A DNA stretch of 64,000 nucleotides from Gavia stellata (lineage: Eukaryota; Chordata; Aves; Gaviiformes; Gaviidae): the NCBI RefSeq assembly GCF_030936135.1, contig NC_082600.1, forward strand, positions 1,550,001 through 1,614,000, given 5' to 3'. The translations under genes were made by a program, and so were the position numbers. The notes below the pieces were generated by a model. That model saw nothing but the letters and a program-made list of their open reading frames with translations, ran no database searches and was not told the DNA's origin. The first letter of the stretch is position 1, and each line of letters starts with the position of its first letter. Below, one piece after another: positions 56,801 through 64,000 of this stretch.

Positions 56801-58476
56801 ATCATCATACAACAAGTACAATGGATCACAGACAGTATTCCAGCAACAGCCCTGCTGTTCCTCTCAGTGTTGGGCATCACTGCTGGAAAAGCGTTTCTAG
56901 TATTGCAGAATTTCATATACCTAAATCCTCTGATCGAGAAACTGTCACAAAAATACCAGCATACTTCTCTGCAGTGGGTATGGTACACCAGACTGCTTGA
57001 AATCACTCTCACTCCAGTGCCTCCACTTTTAAGGGTGTATCACAGAAGCACACCAAGATGCATCTATTTAGAGACACTAATTCCACTGTTAGTGCTTGAG
57101 TTCCATAGATAAGGGAAGCTCCCCGAGCAGGAACTGTCTTTCCTCTGAAGCAGTTTCAGTACCGACTAAATCCCTGCATTTCACATTATCTACAGCCTTG
57201 AGAATGCTGAATGTGCCATCTGGCAAGATGCAGCAGTGTCACTTGACACCGGCCAGTCCTAAAATACTGCCCTGCATTCCCTCATGGAAAAACAGGCCCC
57301 AGGAGCAGACTGCAGGGACAGCCCCAGTCAGCTCAACAACACGATGGCAAAAGCAGTTTGTCAGGACTCCCCCCATGCGCACCTTCCAGAAGCGAACGCT
57401 TGCCCAAGGCTGCTTAACGATTCCAGCTAATTTCCTCTATGTGCATTTGCAACAAAAGCCAAACAGTGTATATATGACCTTACTTGTCTGAATATTGGTA
57501 TCGAAGACTGTTCCATCCTGTAGTTTTCCTGTATACCAACAATGAACAGTGTCTCCTTTCTTCGGAAAGTTGGTTTTATCACCCTTCTTTAAAATTGATT
57601 TTGTGTACTTTGGTGGCCCCTAAGTTTATAAAAACAGAGTTATGACTGCTGCATTAACCAGTCTCAGACCCACTACACTCAAGACCCAGCAACCACTTAG
57701 TTCCAGGCACCAAATGAACACATGCAGCGTTAGCGAACGACACGTTTTAAAGTCTTCACGCGCTACTGCAGTGCTGTAATATTTGGGGAAAATGTAGCAG
57801 CGTTGGCGCAGTTTTCAGCAAAGACAAGCTTTGGAAGAGATGCGCAGGGCCCATCACTAATTCAAGTTACAGAAGCTGCGTACGGTTAAGACACGGTACA
57901 AACACCAGACTTCTTGCTGTAACCACATTTCTGAAGACCTGGTGAATTTGCCTGCCCCACGCGATCGCCCAAACACCGCGAGGCGGGGGTGCCGCACCGA
58001 CCTCCTCCGCGGCCTCCTCGGGCTTCGCCGCTTTCCCCTTGGCCTCCTCCGCCTTAGCGGGCTTCGCCTTCTCGGCCGCCTTCTCCGCGCCGTCCGTGCC
58101 CTTGAACCGCTGAGGGGAGGAAGAGGGGCGGCAGCCGTCAGCCGCCGCCCGACCCCCGGCCCCCGGCCCCGCCGCCCCGGCCCCGCACCTGCGTGTGGAA
58201 GAGCTGCGTGTAGGCCGCGATCAGCTGCTCCTTATTCGCCGTCTTGGCCACGTTCTTCACCTGCCCCAGCAGCTTGTGCTCGGCCAGGAACTGCAAGACA
58301 CGCCGGTGAGCAGCGGAGGAGCCCCCCCACACACACACACACCGCCCACCCCTTCCCGCCCTTACCGCCTGGGCTGCGTGCTCCTGAAGGAACTTGATGA
58401 TATCCTTCTTGGGCAGCGCCTCGCTCCGCAGCTCCTCAGCGCTCCAGGGCTGCGCCGGACCCGCCGTCGCCGCCAT
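53750..58476 (-). CDS. FKBP3: FKBP3 (FKBP25), nuclear peptidyl-prolyl isomerase
   Basis: Nuclear FK506/rapamycin-binding cis-trans prolyl isomerase with an N-terminal helical bundle that binds nucleic acid. Exons in transcript order: 58366-58476, 58189-58290, 58002-58109, 57484-57619, 56410-56477, 54720-54817, 53750-53804; 678 nt, 225 aa plus TGA (human 224). The start has an ideal Kozak context (A at -3, G at +4). Residues 1-71 form the basic tilted helix bundle ([33 protein letters not shown]). Residues 72-107 are an Ala/Lys/Glu-rich linker. The FKBP domain is about 108-225, with pocket landmarks CWYTG (134-138), GTVFD (143-147), VIRGWD (172-177), EWAYGKKG (196-203) and the final strand [11 protein letters not shown] Lys-rich loop (SSKKKKAAK) interrupts the domain as in human. 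Exons 1-3 lie in the CpG island with introns of only 75 and 79 bp. Confidence 0.97.
53805..54719 (-). other. FKBP3: FKBP3 intron 6, nothing recognised
   Basis: No exon or repeat family recognised. Confidence 0.6.
54720..54817 (-). CDS. FKBP3: FKBP3 exon 6
   Basis: Acceptor ggttttttttag, donor gtatcc. Encodes [20 protein letters not shown] and [12 protein letters not shown], holding the pocket Trp and Tyr; two bases over. Confidence 0.97.
54818..56409 (-). other. FKBP3: FKBP3 intron 5, nothing recognised
   Basis: A CA/A-rich stretch adjoins the acceptor (54821-54865 on the plus strand). Nothing else recognised. Confidence 0.6.
56410..56477 (-). CDS. FKBP3: FKBP3 exon 5
   Basis: Acceptor gtctttcag, donor gtaagt placed after GGT so that IRG|WDEA reads through. 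Encodes [20 protein letters not shown]. Confidence 0.97.
56478..57483 (-). other. FKBP3: FKBP3 intron 4, nothing recognised
   Basis: AT-rich; no exon or repeat recognised. Confidence 0.6.
57484..57619 (-). CDS. FKBP3: FKBP3 exon 4
   Basis: Acceptor taaacttag, donor gtaagg. Encodes [20 protein letters not shown] and [20 protein letters not shown], the first half of the PPIase domain; one base over. Confidence 0.97.
58002..58109 (-). CDS. FKBP3: FKBP3 exon 3, linker
   Basis: 36 codons, the same length as the human exon, but after RFKGT the sequence is almost only Ala, Lys, Glu and Pro ([20 protein letters not shown]). Donor gtcggt is non-consensus. Very GC-rich. Confidence 0.92.
58189..58290 (-). 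CDS. FKBP3: FKBP3 exon 2
   Basis: Acceptor tgtcttgcag, donor gtgcgg. 34 codons, [20 protein letters not shown]; phase 0 both ends. Confidence 0.96.
58328..58342. repeat. (CA)7 in FKBP3 intron 1
   Basis: Short perfect CA run that occupies a fifth of a 75-bp intron. Confidence 0.9.
58366..58476 (-). CDS. FKBP3: FKBP3 exon 1
   Basis: ATG at 58476-58474 in GGGAAAATGG. Encodes [20 protein letters not shown] and [17 protein letters not shown]; donor gtaagg, phase 0. The upstream frame is open but has no ATG; the 5'UTR carries a GGTGGC hexamer run. Confidence 0.96.
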
Positions 58477-58540
58477 TTTCCCGCCCGCCACCGCCACCGC
58501 CACCGCCTCCTCCTCACGCACCGCCCAGCCTTCCCGGCGG

Positions 58541-58637
58541 CCCCGCGGGAGCCGCCGCAGGGACGAGGGGGTGGGACGGAGGGCGGCGGAGCCGCCCTCC
58601 GTCCCACCCCCTCGTCCCTGCGGCGGCTCCCGCGGGG
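58541..58637. repeat. Perfect 47-bp inverted repeat, 3-nt spacer
   Basis: The left arm 58541-58587 (begins CCCCGCGGGAGCCGCCGCAG) and the right arm 58591-58637 are exact reverse complements; the spacer is GGA at 58588-58590. Pairing stops at both outer edges. It sits at the midpoint between the FKBP3 and FANCM start codons. Either a real cruciform-forming promoter element or a fold-back artefact of sequencing or assembly. Confidence 0.93.
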
Positions 58638-58663
58638 TTTTCGAGCGGCGGCGCTGAGAGAAA

Positions 58664-58735
58664 ATGGAGGGCGGTGCGCGTTGGCGCGCGTTACCTCAGA
58701 GCGGACGGGAGCCGCGCGGCGTGGCGGCGCCCTGA
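58664..58735 (+). other. Upstream ORF before FANCM
   Basis: ATG at 58664, 23 codons, TGA at 58733-58735, six bases before the FANCM ATG and in the same frame. Its peptide begins [12 protein letters not shown], which resembles the FANCM start MSGGRQRTLPQ. Whether it lies in the transcript depends on the unknown start site. Confidence 0.55.
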
Positions 58736-58741
58736 GGGAGG

Positions 58742-59180
58742 ATGAGCGGCGGGCGGCAGCGCACGTTACCTCAGGCCTGGCGCGCGGCGGGCGGGAAGGC
58801 GCCGGAGGCGGCAGACGATGACCTGTTGTTGGCGGCGGCCGCGGCGGCAGCGGACCCGAGCCCGGCAGCGGCGGACCCGAGCCCGGTGGCCGGTTTCTGC
58901 GCGGCGGCGGGGTCCATTTGGATCTACCCCACCAACTACCCGGAGCGCGGCTACCAGCTGCGCATGGCCCGCGCCGCCTTGCTGGGCAACACGCTGGTCT
59001 GCCTGCCCACCGGGCTGGGTAAGACCTTCGTGGCCGCCGTCGTCATGTACAACTTCTACCGCTGGTTCCCCTCCGGCAAGGTGCTCTTCCTCGCCCCCAC
59101 CAAGCCCTTGGTGGCTCAGCAGATGGAGGCCTGCGCCCGCGTTATGGGGATCCCGGCCCGGCACATGGCCGAGATGACAG
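58742..59180 (+). CDS. FANCM: FANCM exon 1
   Basis: ATG 58742; donor gtaggg. Encodes MSGGRQRTLPQAW, a low-complexity Ala-rich tract, then IYPTNYPERGYQLRMARAAL, Walker A and VVMYNFYRWFPSGKV. One base over. Confidence 0.96.
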
Positions 59181-62100
59181 GTAGGGCGGCGGCGGGGCCG
59201 GGGCCGGGTCTGCTCCGGGGCGCATCGTGCTCGGGGGTCGCCTCGGAGGAGCCGCAGACATCCAGGCTGCTTAGCTTAAAGGCAAGGGCGGGCAACGTGA
59301 AAAGCCGCAGTGGAGAGGGAAAAAAAAGAGGGGTTTTTTTTAGGGCGAGAACCTTTTGTGGGGTTTTGCAATAGTTACAACCCCAGGTCACCAACGTAAG
59401 GGTGAGGAAGCCCTCGAAGATGTTTTCTGGAGCTCTGGGGTGCAGCCCAGTGGTTCGTAGAGCCTTAGGGTTTCCGCACAGATGTGTGAATGTCTGCACA
59501 GTAAATATGCTCTGTATGAAACTTAAGCCAAAGGATAATTTTTTTTTCTTAACCCCATGAACTGCAATTTATTGCTCACTGAGCTAACAGCCTTAACAAC
59601 TGAATCCATAACCTGTTCTTAAGCGCAAACCTTTGTCAGAGGTGGTGTAGGTTAGGTATAGGGCTGCGGGTGGCTAGGAGGCATCTTGAGCTTTCTGTCC
59701 TTGTTTTCCGCAGTTCTGGATTTAGTGTGTTAATGCAAACAATATTCCTAGTCGTTGTATTCACCTTTTCTCCCTGAAAATGGGGCTAGCATCAAGATGC
59801 GTGCTATTTTAAAAGGCACTCATTTCCCAAAGCCGAGATGTGTCTGCCAGCCCCATCCGCCTTCTGCTGTTGCTCTCAGGTCGTGGCTCCTGGTGTGTTC
59901 TCAGCAGAACAGTTTGCTAATATTATTTCTTTAATTTCAGGGGGAACCCAAGCCCTCAGTCGGAGGGAATTGTGGACTACCAAGAGAGTCTTTTTCCTTA
60001 CGCCTCAAATAATGGTGAATGATCTTTCGCGTGGGACATGTCCTGCTGTAGAGATTAAGTGTTTGGTTATTGACGAAGCCCACAAAGCCCTTGGAAATCA
60101 CGCCTACTGTCAGGTAATGCTGGAGTCACCCCACTCCTGTCTCACGATTACAAAAAACATCCCCCAAAATCTCTTACAGGATCTCCTTAAAGTGTCACTG
60201 TCATCATTACTGTAGGAAGATTGTCCTTTAGGTCCTTAGCTTTGTTTGAAAGAGATCAAACAGTCCTCTACATTGTCAGTGCCTTGTTTTTAAGTAAAAC
60301 CTGTATTAAAACTTGGTAAGGTGAGGTGGGGATTTTTTTAATGTCTGAATAAAATTGTAATTGTTGCTTCAAAATATTTTTTTTTGACTGGGGCAATTTA
60401 AAAAAAAAGTCAGTATGCTGTTTCTTTCAGATGTGTTTGTATTTGCAGGTGTACTCTGGTGTGTTTGTGCTATGTTGAAATACCTCTTAAATGGGGGGAG
60501 GTATTTTTTTCAGAAAAAAGTGCAGACTTTTTTTGTAAAGTTCTTTATCTTAGTAAAATTAGTTCAAGATTTCGTTTTAAAATTGGGTTTTGTCTTGATT
60601 AGCAAAGACTGTGTTATCGTGGCTTAATCTCCTCATAGCAATGTGTGACCTAAAAGAAAGTTATAATTTTATATACATTGACTGAATGTATATGGAGTTG
60701 TGTGTAGTTGCTTACTAGGCCTCTTTAGAGGAAAGTAGGTGTTTTTTAGTGCTCGTCTAACTTGGCATGCTGGAAAAGAGATGGTAGCTTGCCAAGTTAG
60801 AACAGTACATGTTGGTTTGCCAGTTTTCTTCTGTCATTTTTCAGAACTATAGCAACTTCACTTTCAAAGAATTTAAGCTTATAGGCTATTTTATTTCAAA
60901 ATATTATATAAAAATCTTTTCTTAAGATATTTTACTGTTACATGAATTACTCTGTAACACAGAGCCAAGACTTGTGTTCATTGGGTTTTGAGTTGTCTTA
61001 GCTACAGCTGAGAAAAATCTCTTCAATCAGCCCTGTCAGTGCCTGTGGCTGTGAAATTGGCAGGCTTTGTTCTCTGTTTTAGCTGTACCTTTGCATGATC
61101 TTCAGTAGAACTATCAGCACAAATTGAATTCCTTTCTAGTCTCCGTTCACTTATTCTCTGTAGCTTTTATGTTATGTCATATTATTTGTAATCTTTTTTT
61201 GTTTTTTCCCCTCCCTGTGCAGGACAAGGTGGTTGGTCAGAGGGCATGGTGTTCACTTATAGCACTGGCAGAGTTCGGCTCTGTGGGAAAAAGAAGTAGG
61301 GAGGCAATTTGGTTGTTGCTTGAATGTTCAGCAACTATTGTACTTGTCCCAGTTTTGGTCTTAGGGAGGGTTGTAGAATGAGAACATGGGAAGTCTAAGG
61401 AATATTCAGCCATTTTCCCAATTGCTAATGCAACATTTCCAAGTGAGACTCAACTGAATGGTGGTTGTCATCTAATCACTATTCAGATTTCATGGGAGTA
61501 ATCATCCATGGTTTACTTTTTTTAGAGTGGTTCTTCAAACTTACTTTTTGGCAGCTCATTTGAGTTAACGTGCTGTTAATCTTTTTGTTAAATCAAATGA
61601 AAAATAATTTCATAATTTACCAAGGTTGTTCTGCTGAATGGGACTGGGGTAATATAGTTAATCAAGATTAAGCGTTCTTGGATAAAATGGTTATAAACTG
61701 AACACTTCCTTGTTCCCATCTGAATTTAGATATACTCTTTTTGGAATATTTTGTAAAGCTTTTTCTATATAGTGGGTATTTTCATTGATATAGTTTGTAT
61801 AAGCGAATAATCTCCTTTAAGGATATTAAGGGAAACTTTCTTGTTCTTAGGTTGTGAGGGAACTGAGCAAATACACAAGTCAATTTCGAATCTTGGCCCT
61901 AAGTGCCACACCAGGCAGTGATACAAAGGTGAGTCAAATCTACTTGCATGGTTGAAATAATGAAGTTTCAGTAGAAGCTATGTTTAATACCGGTTTGAAC
62001 ACTGTGCAGGGTACTGAAGTCTATTAGAATTCCACATAAATACTGAATCTTTTCACAATCCATTAGTTGTTTGTCTAAGGGTTTGTCTTTTTCATGCTAT

Positions 62101-62777
62101 AGACTCTATATTATTTATTTCCTGACCTTTCTGAAAGGAAATAATACCTTTTGGTTTTTGAGAATACAAACCTACCTGAACCAAAAATATACTCTCAATG
62201 CAAAATGGCTTTCATATTCTGTTCAGGGTGGTATACTGGGTAAATGTAAGTAAGGCTTAGGTTTTCAGTCTAAGGCAGATGGACATCCAAATTCAGTTTA
62301 AGCTCCCAGCTCCAGGTTAAGTCTCATCAGGTATTTCATGGTGCACCTAAAGCCAAAGGGAGAGTTCTGTCACTCCAGCCCGCAGGCAATAGCATGCTTT
62401 TCGCATTCGTGAACTTACTATATCGGCTCTTTGTATACTACTTGAGATCTTTAAGTGGACAGTCTTTCGTTTTTCATCCATAGGTAGTAGGTACCTTTCC
62501 CTTACAATTACATTCAAGGCCTGTTAAAATATGGAAGCAGTTACTTTCAGGTGATACTGACTTGCATTGTTGGAGTGTTAACAAGCAAATGTGGTCTTTT
62601 TTGTGGCTTCTCAAACAGGCTGTGCAGCAAGTTATTTCCAACTTACTCATCGCTCAGATAGAGCTATGTGCTGAAGATTCTCCGGAAATTCAGCCTTATT
62701 CTCATGAGCGACAAGTGGAAAAAATTGTTGTTCCGCTTGGTGAAGAATTGGTAGAAATTCAGAATGCTTACATCCGG
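58742..62777 (+). CDS. FANCM: FANCM, N-terminal helicase part (4 exons; gene continues right)
   Basis: Fanconi anaemia DNA translocase (SF2, DEAH) that anchors the core complex at stalled forks and crosslinks and remodels replication forks. Coding exons here: 58742-59180, 59941-60113, 61851-61928, 62619-62777; 849 nt, 283 codons of a protein that is about 2050 aa in human. Motifs: Walker A PTGLGKT at 89-95, motif Ia APTKPL at 118-123, DEAH at 191-194 (VIDEAHKALGN), SAT at 222-224 (LALSATPGSD). All catalytic residues that fall in this part are intact. The first 50 residues are poor in conservation, with a polyalanine run and a repeated ADPSPA unit. The start fits human MSGRQRTL. The ATG has A at -3. 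The remaining helicase and C-terminal region lie beyond 64000. Confidence 0.97.
59181..59940 (+). other. FANCM: FANCM intron 1
   Basis: GC-rich at first, then AT-rich; no element recognised. Confidence 0.7.
59941..60113 (+). CDS. FANCM: FANCM exon 2 (DEAH box)
   Basis: Acceptor ctttaatttcag, donor gtaatg. Encodes RVFFLTPQIMVNDLSRGTCP and CLVIDEAHKALGNHAYCQ; ends phase 0. Confidence 0.98.
60114..61850 (+). other. FANCM: FANCM intron 2, nothing recognised
   Basis: T-rich sequence. The open frame around 61124-61381 has an acceptor-like CAG, but the protein runs directly from YCQ to VVREL, so no exon is needed. Confidence 0.7.
61851..61928 (+). CDS. FANCM: FANCM exon 3 (motif III)
   Basis: Acceptor ttgttcttag, donor gtgagt. 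26 codons, VVRELSKYTSQFRILALSAT then PGSDTK; phase 0 both ends. Confidence 0.97.
61929..62618 (+). other. FANCM: FANCM intron 3, nothing recognised
   Basis: AT-rich; no element recognised. Confidence 0.7.
62619..62777 (+). CDS. FANCM: FANCM exon 4
   Basis: Acceptor tctcaaacag, donor gtgagt. 53 codons, AVQQVISNLLIAQIELCAED and SHERQVEKIVVPLGEELVEI; phase 0. Confidence 0.97.
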
Positions 62778-64000
62778 GTGAGTTGTTGCATTTCTTTATT
62801 GTTCAATGGACAGTGTCACTAAATATGTAATCTCCCTTCCTATTTTAACATGTCTATCTAGACTAACAATAACTTATAAAGGTAACACATGCCTATGCAA
62901 TTAACTTCGCCTTTGAGTGTAAGGCAAAGGAAAGAACATGGTTTCAGCTACAGCAGCTGCTGTTTCACTTCTCACTGATGATACCTGTTATCTTGCAATA
63001 ACTTAAAAAGCTCTGGTGGAAAACTTACAATTGAATTAGTTTTCTCATCCTCTTTCAGGAGTCCTTGTAAAATTGACATGAGACCTAAACTGAGGGCTTC
63101 TTAATTTGGCTGGATTTCATAGTATTAAGATGTTGAGAATGGCCATGCTTGTGTTGTCCAGGTTATTGCCAGCCTTATGAAAACTGTACATTGACTGAAA
63201 CATCTTCTCTGGTTAAGAACATTCTTTAGAGCTCTAAGTCATCTGTAAATGTACTTAGTTCTCCTTGATTTTTTTAATTTGTTTGGGTGGTTTTGTGTTT
63301 TATTTTATTTTTCTCTTGAGAGCTTTTTTCTTTTCTTTTTTCCAGTAGGTAATGTCCAAATATAGGACAGATTAGCAGGGGCCAGAGCTGTTAACCAGTC
63401 AGTGATGACTTAATGGTCTATGTCTTCTCAGTAAGGTGCTAGTAGACAAATGGTATTACATAAGATACCACTTCGAAAAATTCAAAATGTATGGGGTTTT
63501 TTTTTGGTAAGAGGCATAAAAATCAGGATTAAGTTAGGGTCAGACTGTTGGCCTTAGAGTATGTTTTTGGTTGAAGTTTAATGATTTTGGTGTAGTTTAT
63601 GTGAAGACCATTGGAAGGCAAAATTGTTTATTCATTTTCTAGATTGAATTAGATCAGCTGTTTTCAAACCAGTAAGCTGAGAGTGTATTTAAGTGAAAGA
63701 ATTCCACTGATAAGCTAGCAAGAGCTTTAAAGATAGTTTTGCATCACTACAGGTGCCTCTGAATGCTCGTATTGAGTGCAGGGAATTAATTTGAGGTGTT
63801 TCACTCGAGATTTAAGCTGAAATAAGCACGTAGGTTTGGCTTATCTGGTGTAATTGAGGAGTATAGACAAACCTTGACTAAACTGTCACTGTGGCTTCAG
63901 TGGTTTCTATTTCCTTTCTTTGATCTGGTATTTGCATTTGTATTGCTACTGCTTTACTTAGAAAATACGACTTGTAACAACACAGAGGACAGAGGATGTG
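62778..64000 (+). other. FANCM: FANCM intron 4 (open at right edge)
   Basis: I looked for the next expected block (RRDIPNLTKYQ in human) and did not find it, so the next exon lies beyond the window. T-rich; no repeat recognised. Confidence 0.7.

Larger units (their letters stand above)
57950..59300. promoter_or_regulatory. Bidirectional CpG-island promoter, FKBP3/FANCM
   Basis: CpG-dense and TATA-less. The two start codons are divergent and 265 bp apart (58476 and 58742), so both transcripts must start within this gap. A TTGGCGCG element at 58681-58688 resembles an E2F site but is unproven. Confidence 0.85.

Noticed and set aside
58477-58521. In-frame N-terminal extension of FKBP3
   Set aside because: Begins with GTG, not ATG. 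The inner ATG has an ideal context and matches the family start.
61224-61381. Possible extra FANCM exon after CCTGTGCAG
   Set aside because: The conserved helicase sequence passes directly from exon 2 (YCQ) to exon 3 (VVREL) in phase 0; no donor or family match.

Overview
The window is nuclear DNA of a vertebrate, almost certainly a bird. It carries long-intron genes with GT-AG splicing, CpG-island promoters and several CR1 LINE remnants, some ending in the (ATTCTGTG)n tail typical of bird CR1s. I cannot name the species. Four genes lie in the order TOGARAM1 (+), PRPF39 (+), FKBP3 (-), FANCM (+), which is the order I know from human 14q21, so this is a conserved block. Exons were placed by hand from splice sites, reading phase and recalled vertebrate proteins. 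The exon sums close in frame: PRPF39 gives 669 codons plus stop, FKBP3 225 plus stop, the TOGARAM1 part 1148 plus stop, and the FANCM part 283 codons.

Region by region. 1-2062 is intron. 2063-35129 holds the last 20 recognisable coding exons of TOGARAM1 (disordered middle, TOG3, TOG4), with a 3'UTR to about 35980 that contains a 38-bp minisatellite. About 130 bp further on, a CpG island with two perfect NRF1-type palindromes starts PRPF39, whose coding exons run from 39369 to 52271. A PRPF39 intron holds a C/D box snoRNA that fits SNORD127. PRPF39 and FKBP3 (53750-58476, minus) are convergent. FKBP3 and FANCM (from 58742; its first four coding exons are here and the gene runs off the right edge) are divergent from one CpG island, with start codons 265 bp apart.

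The genes share no pathway: TOGARAM1 is a ciliary microtubule regulator, PRPF39 a U1 snRNP-linked splicing factor, FKBP3 a nuclear prolyl isomerase and FANCM a DNA translocase of interstrand-crosslink repair. Their link is positional.

I found no wholly new system. The observations most worth a second look are a perfect 47-bp inverted repeat with a 3-nt spacer in the middle of the FKBP3/FANCM promoter, an upstream ORF just before FANCM that looks like a duplicated copy of the FANCM start, the snoRNA with its 18S rRNA guide, possible poison exons in PRPF39, a phase-neutral cassette exon in TOGARAM1, and an Ala/Lys/Glu-rich histone-H1-like linker in FKBP3.
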